From Aralia elata (Eukaryota; Streptophyta; Magnoliopsida; Apiales; Araliaceae), in assembly GCA_034770075.1 (NCBI GenBank), contig CM068383.1, positions 49,805,222 to 49,869,221 on the forward strand: 64,000 nucleotides of DNA. The letters run 5' to 3'. The notes under the pieces are model-generated. The model did no database searches. It was not told where the DNA came from and worked only from the letters and a program-made list of their open reading frames with translations. The position numbers and the translations under genes were made by a program. Shown here piece by piece: positions 32,201-46,961 of this stretch; position 1 is the first letter of the stretch; each line of letters starts with the position of its first letter.

Positions 32201-35200
32201 ATGGGTGAGGTGCAGAAAACTGAAATGCCTAGAGTGAAACTTGGAACCCAGGGACTTGAGGTGAGTACTGTATTCAATTTCTATCTTAAATTGGTCATTT
32301 TTCATGTGATTGGATTACTGTTAATTTATAATCAGGGATTTGATGTGAAGCCCATTTGATTTGTATAAAATTCGAACCTCACTGTTCTGTATTCATCCAT
32401 GTTACATAAACCCATTTCACTTCCTCAAATTCTGAGTCTTATCTCCGTCTGGAAGAACAAAATAGTACTCCCTCCGTCCCAAAATACAAAATCATTATTG
32501 ACTTTTTAAAGTTAATATAAGACACTGTCGAACTCAAAATTAAAATGATTAATTAAAAAATTATGTCTTATAATGAGTAGTATTTTTCGATAGTATACTA
32601 CATTCATCATTGGATTGACTACAATTAAATAAATCTATATCAATTTTGTGTTTAAAAATATTTTAAGTTGACTCCAAAAAGTGAACAATGAATGAAGTTA
32701 TAGTTTGGAACGGAGGAAGTACTTTTTTTGGTTAATGTTTTCTTTAAAAGAATATTAAGTCCTGGACATTCTCTGATAAATAGGTACAAAGTGAAACAAT
32801 ATGTAATAGATTGCAAGAAAAATCTAAACAAAAGTAAAAAATTGTGTTATAAAAAATACGGAAAATAACTAGGCAAAAAATTATTCTCCTAACATGTAAT
32901 GCACTTATATAATTATATGATATACACACAGCTTAGCTTCTAGAAAGGATTTGGATAAGGTGGTGAAATCTAAATGGTGAGAACCTGAATACTTTTAGAG
33001 ACAAAGTGTTCAAAGGACCTTGGTAGTTAGATTAAGAAGTTATTGTGACGTGGAATGAGTTGTTTAACTGCATTCACAGAGTAGCAAGGGCTGTGTTGGG
33101 AGAAATTAAAAGAAATTAATCGCCTACTTAGGAAACATGGTGTGGAGTGAGGAGGTCCAAGAGGTTATTTAGTTAGAAAAAGAAGCGCTATAACTACTTA
33201 CATAACTGCAATAATGAAGAGAACTTGGTGTTGTATGTCAATTTTTAATCGAATTGCAATGTTGAATATATTCCTTTCAATGATAAAGTGGATGTCCTAA
33301 TTTTATTTTATTTTCTAAACAACGAAGATCTTTGTTCTAACAGGTCTCAAAATTGGGGTTTGGCTGTATGGGCATTTCTGGAATATACAATGATCCCATC
33401 TCTGAAGAAGTGGGCATTCAAATAATCAAAGAATGTTTTAACAAAGGAATCACATTTCTTGATACATCAGATGTTTATGGTCTGGACCATGCCAATGAGA
33501 AGTTGGTTGGAAAGGTAAGTGTATTATACTTGTTTTTGTTTAAGTAATATCTATGCTTTTGGGCTGAATATCAGTAATAATATCTTGGGAATTATTGTTA
33601 TCCTGATCATCGTTGTCAACTACACTTATTGTTTTTATTATAGCACCAATCACCATATATCCTACCATTGTGGAATGGGAAAGAGTATGTTCAGTTGATA
33701 CATTTCTACAAGATCATCTGACTTTCAAATAAGAATAATTAGTGTTGTTTCTGTTACTATATTGTCATTATTATTGTCTATGTCAGATTTGTCTGAATAC
33801 AATCAAAACAACTCACTTTTTAGATGATCCCTCTAGAAGAAGGTGATTATGACAACCTTTCTAGTTACTTCGTTCTCTATTTCTATTCAAAAGGATCCCG
33901 AGGAAAAAGGTTTTGTTCCCGTCGAGCTAAAATAATATTACTGTTGTAGTGTTTGTTATACCATGACGCCACCTACTGTTAGCTTGTGTTCGCCTACTAC
34001 CGTCAAATGGAGGTACAATATACAACCTTCATTTTTTGAATCGGCATGTGTGTTTCAATCAAGAAAAAGATAATAATTCAGCATTACTGGTGTGGTTGTG
34101 TTGCATAGCTAAGCATGTTCAGTGTTTCTCATGGACTTTGCATATTTGAAATATATCACTTGCATACAGCAAAGAGGAAAAACCTAATGAGAATGGAATA
34201 TGAACTCCCTATAGTTCGTTGTGTTTATTTCCTTTTGGTAGTGTGTGCATCCGTTTGTGAATTTTATTGTTGTTGATTATGACTGTACCTCTATAATATT
34301 GTTGGTACAAATACAAGAATGTACCCTAATCATATTGTACTTCCTCTCGGTTAGAATAAAAATGATCTTTGATTCAGTAGTCATATAAATCCTGTGTATG
34401 GCTGGCTCTGCTGATGTCCTTCCAAAATAGGTGGGTAATAAATAATTCACGGACAGTTGGGTCCAATCATAACAAAAGTAATGGGTGACCCCTGGAAGTC
34501 CTTATCTTGTCCTCTTTCAGTCACTTACTAAAATAAAAATTCATGGGCAACCATCAACCTTGGATGAATCTGGCTTCCAAAATTTATAAAATGGAAGTTA
34601 AATGTATTTGGGATTTATTTAAAGGAAAAAATTCCGGGATACATCGACACTAGTTAGCTATTGTGAGAAAAAGTCTGTTTTGCTGTTCTGTGATGGCGTC
34701 TTCTAAATATAAATATAGAATTTAGTTTGAAAAGCCTTCAATATTTTATTTATTTATTTTATTGAATGTGTAGCCAATTAACTATGTGGCACACATGGGC
34801 AACTCATCCATGTGGGTCGTTTTATTGAAAAGCAACATTTATTATGAGAATATGATAAAAATATTCTCTTCTAAATAATCTGATGCAAACTGTATTTATT
34901 TCACATATGCATATACCATAGTTGAAAACTTAAATTTCTCTCTTGAACTTAACACCTTCTGTTTTTGATGGATAATTTTGTATAGAAATATATCTTTTGG
35001 TTGCTATGAGGATTGTTTTTTCATGTATGACCTTTCTTGCAGGCATTAAAGCTGTTGCCTCGAGAAAAGATTCAGTTAGCCACAAAGTTTGGAATTTACA
35101 AGGTTGAACCCACTCAGGTTACTGTGAAAGGTACTCCCGAGTATGCACGCTCTTGTTGCGAGGCTAGCCTGAAGAGCCTTGACGTGGAATACATTGATCT

Positions 35201-38200
35201 CTACTATGTACACCGAATTGACACAACTGTACCTATTGAGGAAACTGTGAGCATTATTATACTTTATATTTATATCCAGACTAGAAGTGATTTACTTCTT
35301 TTATCTTCTTGTTCAAAGTTGTTTTTTCTGTTTTTCACAACACCCAACAATCTTGGCCGCTAATTATTAATAATTATACTGGTCGTAACCCAATTTGAAG
35401 TCTGCTATTTAAAAATTGATTTTTTTTTTTGGTTATATTGGCAGATGGAGGAACTTAAGAAATTGGTTGAAGAGGGGAAAATAAAGTACATTGGCCTATC
35501 CGAAGCTAACCCAGGCACAATTAGGAGGGCACATGCGGTTCATCCCATTACTGCTTTGCAAATGGAGTATTCCCTTTGGACTCGTGATATTGAGGAAGAA
35601 ATTATCCCACTTTGCAGGTGTCTTCATATTCCTCTCAGTTTTTTATGTAAGAATATTAACTTTGAGCCCAGAGAGCTGTAAGAAACATTATTTTACTCAT
35701 CACTGATTATTTTGATAAGAAGTGTGCTTGGAAGGAGATGTTTATCCAATGAAAATATCTTTCTTAGTATTTTAAATGTAACTCGGCTACTACATTGAAT
35801 TGTTTCCTTCAAATGTTCCATCTCAAAGCTTGGCAGTACTAATGTTATTTATTCTGATGTATATTTGACTGTTTATTTTTCCTTTATCTGAGTTTTCTTA
35901 AACTATTTCTTAATGTGAAAGGGAGCTTGGAATTGGAATAGTTCCGTACAGCCCTGTTGGTCGTGGATTTTTCGCTGGCAAGGCAGTCAATGAAAGTTTA
36001 CCCGCCAGTAGCATGTTGGTACAGATATAAATCTTTTTTTGTGCCCCTCTGTTGCTATAGTCTGCTGATACTTGCTACCAATTTTACAGCAAACTGAGCA
36101 TGTTGATAACAAACCTTTATTTCTCTCAGGGAAAACATCCTAGGTTTACAGGAGAGAACTTTCAGCAGAATAAGACTATTTACAATCGAATAGAAGCACT
36201 CTCTCAAAAGCATGGATGCACACCTGCCCAACTTGCACTTGCATGGATTCTCCATCAGGGGGATGACGTAGTTCCCATTCCTGGTGAGTTACTCTTATGC
36301 TTCTTCATATATAAACTTGGGTTGCAGTATGTTAAAATGATATGTATCATTAATTCATTATACTAAATGTAATCATGAACTTTTTTTTCTTTTAAAAAAA
36401 ATAGAAAGAAAAAAAAAAGAAAAAGAAAAGAAGCAAAAGACAGAAAGAAAAAACCTCAATGTTGGTCCATCTCCTCGTTATCTATGCTTGATCATTGGGC
36501 CTTCTAGTTGGTGAGTTTCAACCTTGCCTTAACTGAAGAGATAAGAGAAAACATTAGGTAACCAAAGAATCAAATCATATTGTAGATTATGTAAATGTCC
36601 ATCCTTTATCATCCGTAACTGCATAGATTTTCTTTGGCAAAACTAACAGTTACCCCACTGTAGTTGACTACCTTTGTGCAATAGCCCACCCAACTTTTAA
36701 TTTATGCAATTGTCCCATTAAACTAATTAAAATATTTTAATTAGGTCATTCTTTCAAATCAATCAAAATTCAAACATCTGTTTGTTAATATCCTACATGA
36801 CTATTTTTCACAAAATAGAAAAGAAAGTTGGACTGAGCGGGAATTAACAATGCAACCTATGGGAATCCACTGAAGAACGATTCTGATCTCAACACCACCT
36901 AAATCACAGAATCATTTCACTCGAAGAACAAATTTCATTACCCACATAGAATTTCTTAATCACTTAATCCATTGAACAACAAGTCAACGCTTTGCCACGA
37001 TTTCCGATTCACTTTCAATCACCAAGATCACAACAATTCCAACTCAAGAGCAAGATGACCTACCAAACACAACCACTTCCCTTCTCTCTTTTACCACAGA
37101 TTCCTCCTCTTCAATCCCTCATCCTTCAACACCCACCATCACCACTATCCTCTTCATCTCTCTTCTCCTCACCACCTACGTTGCTCTCTCCGCTGTCGTC
37201 ACCTTTGCCTTCCTCTTCTTCTCTTCCGCCTCTGCACTGCCACCATCTCCTCCTTAATCTCGTTAGTGTAAATCCCAACTCACCCCGCCACTCACAGAAC
37301 TCAAAAACCACCCAGTTTTTCTCTTAGTTTCATCAGACGGATTTGATTCGGGTACCAATATAAAATCCCATCTCCGAACATTGACCGCTTAATCAACAAT
37401 GGGATTGAAGCTGAAAGATGTTTGATTCTTGTTTTCCCAACTTTAACTTTCCCAAATTGTTACTCAGTTGTCATTGGTTTGTATCCAACTTATCATGGAA
37501 TTGTGAACAACTGAATAAAAGTAATGTGAGGGAGAGGTTGCATTATTAACTCCCGCACAGTCCAATTGGGATTATCTGTTGGTTTGCAGAAACATGACAT
37601 ACATACAATCAACATGTACATAACAGCGGAAGTATGACATAAATTGAATTTAAAATTTTCTGTAATCCTAGGAATCACTTTATGCGATATTATTAATTGA
37701 GGAAGGATAAAAGATATACCTTATGAAGATAATCAACTCCTTGATGTAATCTTCAAGTTCCAATCCTTTGATTCTCCGCGCTCCTTCCAATCCTCGGATC
37801 AAACACAAGCTACTCAGTGTGTGTAACGCTCTAAAGGTGATCCACCAAGAGATGATTATTGAAGAAGTAAATTTTAGGTTTCTCCAAACCTTGGGTGGCT
37901 AGCCCAAATTTTATCTCACCTAACTCTTTAGGTTGTAAAGAATTCTTACGTAGTATCCAAATACTGATAGTAAAGTGTGTAACCATAATCTATCATAAGA
38001 CATCTCCTTATATAGACTCCTCCTAAACTCTTTAGGACTTAGGGTTTTTAATTTAATTCCCAAACTATTTAGGAACTAAATTATTTATAATAATAAACTT
38101 AAATATAAGAGAGTAAGAAGAATAGAGAGAATATCAATTGAGTTTATTAGCTACAATTGCTGTATTTAATACAAAGATAGTAAGACCATTATATAGGCCA

Positions 38201-41200
38201 ACTACACAGCTGATCAGATCTACATATTACACCAATAGTCAACATAAGAGAGCTATGGAGATAGCTGGCCAGTTGGCAAATATTCTCCACTAGCAGCCCA
38301 CTATTCAGGACTTCAAACAGCCAACTGTTAAAGACTATAACAGCCAGGTATTGTTTACTTTAACACTCCCCCTCAAGTTGGAGCATAAATATTCCTCATG
38401 CCTAACTTGTAAACAATAGGGTGAAGAATATTACTACTAAGACCTTTAGTCAAGACGTCAGCAAGTTGATCGCCTGACTTTACATATGGAATACAAATGA
38501 GACCACTACTTAGTTTCTCTTTAATAAAGTGTCGATCAATCTCAATATGCTTCGTCCTATCATGTTGTACTGGATCATGAGCAATGCTGATGGCAGCCTT
38601 GTTGTCGCAAAATAACTTCATAGGTGCATTTGTTGCAAGTCCCAAATCAGTTAACAAATATTGAGTCCATAGAAGTTCACACACACCAAGAGCCATCGCT
38701 CTATATTCTGCCTCAGCACTGGATCGAGCAACCACTGCTTGTTTCTTGCTACGCCAGGTGACTAAATTACCTCCAATGAAAATACAATAGCCAGATGTAG
38801 AACGCCTATCATCCATAGAGCCAGCCCAATCTGCATCAGTGTAACCTTCAACTTGAAGGTGACCATGTCTTCCAAACAGGAGACCCCTTCCAGGTGCTGA
38901 CTTTAAGTATCTCAAAATACGATAAACTGCCTCCATGTGTACGTGACGTGGATCATGCATATACTGACTCACGACTCCCACTGCATAAGCAATGTCCGGT
39001 CTAGTATGTGACAGATAAATAAGTCTTCCCACGAGTCTCTGGTATCTATCCTTTTTCTACTAGATTACCAACACCACCACAGAGTCTATGATTAGCCTCA
39101 ATAGGGGAGTTTACTGGCTTACAGCCTAACATGCCAGTTTCAGCTAGCAAATCAAGGACATATTTTCGTTGGGACAGAAAAATACCACTGCTTGATCTAG
39201 CAACCTCAATTCCAAGAAAGTATCTTAAGTTGCCTAAGTCTTTGACTTCAAATTCGGTAGATAGTCGAGCCTTGAGAGTATTTATCTCAGTCTCATCATT
39301 ACCTGTCACAACAATGTCATCTACATAAACAATCAAGGCGGTAATTCTGCCACTAACTCGCTTTATGAAAAGAGTATGATCAGCGTTACTTTGCTTGTAA
39401 CCAAATTTCAACATAGCACTATGAAATCTTCCAAACCAAGCTCTAGGAGATTGTTTCAGACCATACAATGCCTTTTTAAGCTTACACACCTTACCTTCAG
39501 TTACATCTGACGAGAATCCAGGAGGAATATCCATGTATACCTCTTCTTCTAGGTCTCAATGCAAGAATGCATTTTTCACATCTAACTGTTGTAGATCCCA
39601 GCCAAAGTTAGCTGCACATGATAGAAGAATCCTGACAGAGTTCATTTTTGCAACAGGAGCAAATGTCTCCTGGTAATCAATTCCATATGTCTGAGTATAT
39701 CCTTTCGCAACCAATCTTGCTTTTAATCTCTCCACTGACCCATCTGGCTTTTGTTTCACAGTGTAAACCCATTTGCATCCAACTGCTTTTTTTCCTTTTG
39801 GAAGAGTAACAAGCTCCCAAGTATCATTTTTTTTCAGAGCATTCATTTCTTCTATCATGGCCCCCTTCCAATTACAATCATGTATAGCTTCCTGCCACTT
39901 TTGAGGAATAGAAATAGAAGACAAGGAAGCAACAAAGGAACGATATGTAGGAGATAACAAATCATATGAGACAAAGTTAGAAATAGGATGTTGGGTACAT
40001 TCCCTAACTCCTTTTCTAACTGCAATAGGAAGATGAAGGTCAGAAACAATACCATTCATTGGATTAGCGACTGGATCTGGATCTGGATCTGGATCAGATG
40101 ATTGACATGGTAATGGAAGGATGCCCTTCTGTTTTCGAGAGTATGTTTGTAGGTCCGGCCTGTCTAGTCGGTTTGATGGCTCCCCCTCAGTCTGAGTATG
40201 TCCCTTATCATGGTCACTAGCAATTTTAGGAATGGAAAGAGTAGACTCCCCTTGCACGGGAGCTGAGGAGGATGACTCCCCCTGAATGGGATAAGTGGAA
40301 GGTGGAGAAAAACTTACAAATTCTGAATTCATCTCTTCGTCACTATGAATCTCCCCCTGGAGAGATGAGGAATTTGAAAGATAATATGGAACTGTTTCCC
40401 AGAAAGTCACATCATGGCTAACAAAGACACGTCGTGATGGAGGATGATAACATTTATAGCCTTTTTGTGTAGCTGAGTACCCAATAAAGACACATTTAAT
40501 GGCGCGAGGATCAAGTTTGCCACGTGTGGGGTTAGTGTCATGGACAAAACATACACAACCAAAAGTGCGGTGAGGTAAAGAGTTTGAGGATGAAGAGGGA
40601 AGGAGAGATACTGGAGCCCTGAACTTAAGAACACTAGAAGGGAGACGGTTAATTAAGTAGGCAGCAGTTAAGATAGCATCTGCCCAGAAATATTTTGGAA
40701 GATGCATAGTCAACATAATTGAGCGAGCAACCTGAAGTAGATGGCCATTTTTCCTTTCTGAAACCCCATTTTGCTCAGGTGTCTTAACACATGTAGTTTG
40801 ATGGATGATACCATGAGTAGAAAGGTATGTTTGAAATGGACCCTCGGTGTATTCTTTACCATTGTCACTACGTAAGATTTTGATTTTTGCATTAAATTGG
40901 GTTTGAATCATTTGGTGAAACAATTTGAAGCATTCAAAAACTTCATTTTTGTGACGGAGTAAATAAACCCAAGTAACACGAGAAAAACAATCAATAAAGG
41001 TGACAAACCAACGATAGCTTGAACGAGAACTAACACGGGAGGGTCCCCATACATCAGAATGAATGAGAGAAAAAGGAACATCGCTACGATTATTGTTACT
41101 AGCAAGATAGGTTGACCGTTTGTGCTTGGCCAATTCACACGGTTCACAAAAGAACTTGTCCCTACTACATTTCTTTGCTAGACTAGGAAACAAGTGTTCC

Positions 41201-44200
41201 AAAACACCAAAAGAGGGATGACCTAAACGTTTGTGCCATTGATGCAATGTTTCAAGAGGAGAAATAGAATAAACATGAAGAGCCTGACTAGGAGAGAGAG
41301 GTTCATACTCCAGAATATAGATGCCATCTCGAGCCTTACCCCTGCCAATCATCTGTCCGGTAGCCAGGTCCTGGAAAATACAATGAGAAGGAAAAAATAT
41401 TACAGAACACTGGAGAGATTCAGTGAGACGCTGGACAGATAACAAATTAGCAGTAAAAGAGGGTACATGAAGGACAGATGAGAGAGTTAGAGTTGGAGTG
41501 CACTTGATTGACCCATGCCCATGGATAGGGGCAAGAGAGCCATCAGCAACTCGAACAGTGGCCTTACTTGAACTATGCTGGTAAGTGTGAAACAAATCAA
41601 TTGAACCAGTCATGTGTTCAGATGCTCCGGAGTCAATGATCCAAGAACAAGATGTAACAGTGGAAGGTGATATACCTGAGTATGCAAAATGGGAGGAGTT
41701 AGAGGAGGCTGAACTGACATCTATGCGGTTCATTATCTGTCGAAGGCTAGCCATTTCTTGGAGAGAAAGTGGGCTCGTTGTTGGGTCTGTGCTAGGAGTA
41801 GTAGGGATATGTGGCACTGCAGATGATGCAGACTCAGCCATATAAACACTAGAACCACGACCACCTCCATAACTTCGAGGAGGATTACCACGACCACGAC
41901 CACGCCTTGGCTTTCCATGAAGTTTGAAACAAGTCTCCCTAGTGTGCCTGGGGGTTTCACAATAGTCGCAAAAAAGACTATCCTTCCAGTCTTTGGAAAC
42001 AGAATTAGAAGGTTTAACCACAACTAAGGCAGAGTGATCGGTTGAAGTTTGAACCATAGCATGTCGGCGACTTTCCTCACGTTGAACACGAGCATGAGCT
42101 TCCTGAAGCGAAGGGAAAGGGTCTTGCCCTATTAGTTGTGCCCGGATTTGATCATAATCCATAGTGAGGCCAGCAAGGAAATCAATAACTCGATCCTCTT
42201 CCATAAGCTTTTGATAAGCCTCTGCATCTTTGGTACAGTGAGCAGGGTAAATTGTATAATGATCTAACTCTTGCCATAATGCTGTAATTTCAGAGTAATA
42301 CTGAGCAACTGTTTTCTCCTTTTGTAATGTCTCCCGCACACTTTTGCGAAGTTCAAACTTTTTTGACACATTACCAGAATGAGCATAAGTTTGAGCAACT
42401 GTGGTCCAAATCTGAAAAGCTGTTGGCAAGAACAAATAACTCTTACGGATATGAGGTTCCATAGAGTTATATAACCAAGTCTTAACCATGGAGTTATCGG
42501 AATCCCAATCATCATATGTCGGATCCGTTTCAGCAGGTTTAGTAGACTTGCCATTAATAAAACTCTGCATTTTGTTAGCCTTAATTGATAATAAAGATGC
42601 TTCAGACCAAGTCAAATAATTTGTACCATCCAATTTAATGGGACTAAGTTGCAAGGAAGAATTAAGCCCATGGTGGCTTGACTGGCTTCCTCTAACATTA
42701 CTACTGATTATTACAGTAGAATGAGAGTCACTAGCTTCAGTCATTATGTTTAGTAAATCAAGATGACTTACTTGTATAATGGGCAGAATACATACCAGCA
42801 GGATAACATCGAAAAGATCTTCATGATAATTTGCAGAAGCACAAGAAAACCCACATATGGATCAGGCTTTGATACCAACTTAAATATAAGAGAGTAAGAA
42901 GAATAGAGAGAATATCAATTGAGTTTATTAGCTGCAATTGCTGTATTTAGTACAAAGATAGTAAGACCATTATATAGGCCAACTACACAGCTGATCAGAT
43001 CTACATATTACACCAATAGTCAACATAAGAGAGCTATGGAGATAGCTGGCCAGTTGGCAAATATTCTCCACTAGCAGCCCACTATTCAGGACTTCAAACA
43101 GCCAACTGTTAAAGACTATAACAGCCAGGTATTGTTTACTTTAACAAATAATAATAATAATAATAATAAGACTCCTCTTATTAATTTATAATTTAGTATT
43201 TCTCCAAATACTAAATTATTATTATTAAGCCAATTACTTCTAAAATAATATTTCTCTTTTATAGTGTGACTCTTTAGGTTCAATATTATATCGGTAGTAG
43301 AATAAATAAATTAGAACCATTCTAATATTATTTACAATGAATTAAACTCCTTTAATTCAAATATAAATAAATAATATTTATTCTACATCATGAGGGACAC
43401 CTTACATCAGTATATCATGACTATTCGGATAATATGAAATCAACGTTTAATCACAAAGAACCTATTCCGTAAATAGTTACCGTACAATTCAATCCTTCTA
43501 CCATATAATGTCCCGATCAAACATAAGACATGGAATTTCTGACAAGTCTTATTTATTTGATCATATACATTTCGATTCTAAATGCATAACTCTGATTAAT
43601 GTAAATTAGAAACTCTTTTCTAATTTCCATTCACCTTGACCAATGATTTCTGAGTTGTCATTTATCGAATTGCATAGAACATTCTCTCCTTTACTGGAAG
43701 TGGTAGATTCTTTGTTGATCATTCACCTACCTCCATGTACACTTTATTATACCCGAACACATCCTATTATACTCGATGAGTGTTTTAAGGAATATGACAA
43801 AACATAATTCAAAATACACAAGGTTGAAGGTACTATGATGATCTCAAATCTAAGGATTACTTGTACTATTATCACTATAAGAACTCTTATTGTCAGGCAA
43901 GTAAAACTTCATTAGGTGTTCCTTAAGCGAGTCACGTTCAGTGAACTTATTCTCCAATAAGCACCTACATACTTGCTTTAGTGTCTCCACACAAATGATT
44001 ATGAGATCATATTATGTACTAATCTATCCGGAATCAATAACCCCACATTAGTGATCCAACGATTAGGAACATTTTAGTTTTTGAGCTATTAAGAATTTAG
44101 ACCTCATTAGTATGAACTCTTCATGATTCTAAAAGTATTGCTCCAAAACTATGAGTTTATCACATTTATTTAATTCAACCAATTAAACATGAATAAAGAA

Positions 44201-46863
44201 TGCCTTTAATTAAATGAATTCTTTTATTAATAAATGAACAAGATTACAAAATAAATGCTTATCACATCCTATGTGATTTTATTGAGGGCATACTACTTTC
44301 AATCTCCCACTTGCACTAAAACCAATCACCCTGGTATCTCATATCCATCTTCTCTAAGTGGCGATCGTCCTACTGTTGGATAATACTTTAGTCCACTTTC
44401 CGAGAGTCCACTTTCTCTAAAGTGACATCTCCTCTTTTAATGATTTCTCTAATCAAATGAAAGCGTCGCAACACATGTTTGGATCCCTGATGAGACTCAG
44501 GTTCCTTGGCCTGTGCAACAGCCCAGTGTTGTCACAATATACCGCTTAGGAACCATTCCAAGTTCTGTAATGAACTTTTTATCTAGACAACCACTTTTGC
44601 AGCTTGATTTACAGCTATATACTTTGTCTCTGTCACTGAATCAACAACTCTTTGCTGCTTGGAACTTTTCCATCTCACTGCACCCCCGTTCAAGGTAATC
44701 ACATACCCTAAAGTGGATTTGTTGTAGTCTTGGTCAGTTTAAAAAAAAATTTGAGTCTGTATAGCTCTCTAGTTTTAATTCAGACCCACCATAAATCATA
44801 GACACATCCTTAGTTCTTCTTAAGTACTTTAAGACGTTTTTCACTGTCTTACAGTGATCTTCTCCAGGAATGGACTGATATGTGCTTGTCACGCTTAGTG
44901 CATAAGCAACATCAAGTTTAGTACATATCATTGCATACATGATAATTATTCATGCGATCTCTCTATTTAGGTGTCTTTGGAGTCAATTTCTTAAAGAGAT
45001 ACACTCCGTGGCTCATCAACATGAGACCTATCTTGGAGTTTGCCATGTTAAACCCCTTTAGCATCGAATCAATGTACGTTCCTTAGGTCAAGCCGAACAT
45101 CCTTTTAGATCTATCTTTATAGATCTTTATCCTCAAATATAGGATGCTTCTCCCAAATCTTCTATGGAGGAATGTTTAGACAACAATATCTTTACTGATT
45201 GTAGCATTGGTATGTCATTTCCTATTAGTAGTATATCAACATGTAGTACTAGGAATGTCACTACACTCCCACTGACCTTTTGTACACTTGATTCATCCTC
45301 GTTTTTGATAAAATCAAACTCTTTGATTGTCTCATTAAAACGGATGTTTCATCTTCGAGAAACATGCTTCAATCCATAAATGGATCATTGTAGCTTATAT
45401 ACTTGATTTGTTCTATCTCTTGAGACAAATCCTTCTGGCTGTATCATACATACATTCTTCTCTAGTTTCCATTGAGGAAGGACGTCTCCACGTCCATTTG
45501 CCAGATCTAGTAGTTATAGTAAGCTGCAATTACAAGCCAAAATCCGAATGGACTTGAGCATTGCTATCGGTGAAAAAGCTTCATGATGGACAACTCCTTG
45601 CCATTGTTTGAAACCTTTTACAACCAGTCTAGCCTTATAGGTCTCCACCTTGTCATCTTCTCCAGTCTTTCTCTTAAAGACCCATTTACACCCTATAGGC
45701 TTTATGCCTTCCGGAGGGTTAACCAAAGTCCACACTTGGTTTTTATACATGGAGTCCATTTCGGATTTCATGACCGTTTGCCTTTTCTCTGAGTGTCTAC
45801 TACTCATAGTCTCATCGTATGTAACTGGATCATCATCCTCTATGATGAATCCATACCTCCCAGGTATCTTCGGTACTCTTCCAGATTTACGATTCGGTTG
45901 TGATACAATAGGTCTATCTACAAGTTCCTCCATTTGACTTATAGTGCTTTGTGGTTCTTAAACTTCTTCAAGATCTATTTTTCTCTCACTAGCCCTTTCA
46001 AGGATAAACTCTTTTTTCCAAGATTGTAGCGTATTTCGCAACAAATACCTTTTGCTCAGTAGGATTATAAAATTAATACTCTAAACTTTCTTTAGGATAT
46101 CCCACAAATCTGCACTTGTCAGATCTTGTCTCCTTTTGAAACCTTTACACATAAGTTGGACAATCTCAAATCGTAACATGCTTAAGACCATGGTTATCAA
46201 GGCGTCGCCTAGGCGTCGCCTAGGCGACACCTAGGCGTCCAGTCGGTGCATATTGGGAAGGCGTCTGGGCGACTTGGTGGGAGAGGAGAAAGTCGAGCGA
46301 CTTGGTGGGCGAATTGGACGACTTGGGCGACTTGGTGGGCGACTTGGACGACTTTGTGATTGAGCAAATTTTTGGGTACTGATGATACTTGGTGAAGACA
46401 AACCTTAGTGGTCAGCAAAATTTATATATATACACACACATATATGTGTGTATATATTTTTTATATATATATACACACATCCCCATGCTCCACATATATA
46501 TATATACATACACACATATATGTGTATATATATTTTATATATATATACACACATCCCCGTGCTCCATTAGCTGCTGCCCCTCCACTAGTTTCTGATTTTG
46601 CTGCCAACTAAGGTTTGTCTTCACTTGGGAGAGCATAAACTAAGTAAAATATATTATTTTACTCTTTCACTCTTTGCATTACTTTATATGCTCAATTTCT
46701 TTTATATTGTATAATGACAAAGTAAACATCAGACAACAAAGTTCAAAGCTCCAAACGACCAGGAACTGATAAACTTAATACGCTAAGAATACCAAGACAT
46801 TAAAACCTTTATGAACTGTAAAACATGTAACCTGTTTGGGACATACGAATTAATCTATTATAC

Positions 46864-46898
<35 letters not shown>

Positions 46899-46927
46899 CA
46901 TATATATATATATTCACATACATGCAA

Positions 46928-46961
<34 letters not shown>

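Larger units (their letters stand above)
38097..43146 (-). mobile_element. Copia-B: nearly intact Ty1/copia retrotransposon, 5,050 bp
   Basis: Two 269-bp LTRs (38097-38365 and 42878-43146) differ at only two positions. Flanking target duplication AATAA is at 38092-38096 and 43147-43151. The - strand LTR starts TGTTAAAGTAAAC and ends TTTAAGT rather than the usual CA. The primer site TGGTATCAAAGCC (42865-42877) abuts the 5' LTR and resembles the initiator-Met tRNA site. The polypurine tract CTTGAGGGGGAG abuts the 3' LTR at 38366. It is the youngest insertion in the window, inside copia-A1. Confidence 0.95.
37577..44301 (-). repeat. 3' LTR of copia-A copy A1, split by copia-B
   Basis: LTR halves 37577-38096 and 43152-44301 (1,670 bp together), interrupted by copia-B. 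- strand start TGAAAGTAGTATGCCCTC, end ...GCAAACCAACA. A promoter-like TATATAAGG lies near 38012. The left end abuts native intron sequence at 37576. The matching target duplication is lost because the other LTR is truncated. Confidence 0.88.

Noticed and set aside
33515..35042. Hidden exon or small RNA in intron 2.
   Set aside because: The flanking exons join in frame without it, and no hairpin or conserved frame stands out.
41612..41845. Plus-strand frames across 39131-42550.
   Set aside because: They are antisense shadows of the copia-B gag-pol.
46389..46611. Open frames rich in Tyr/Ile/His.
   Set aside because: They are translations of TA/CA microsatellites.
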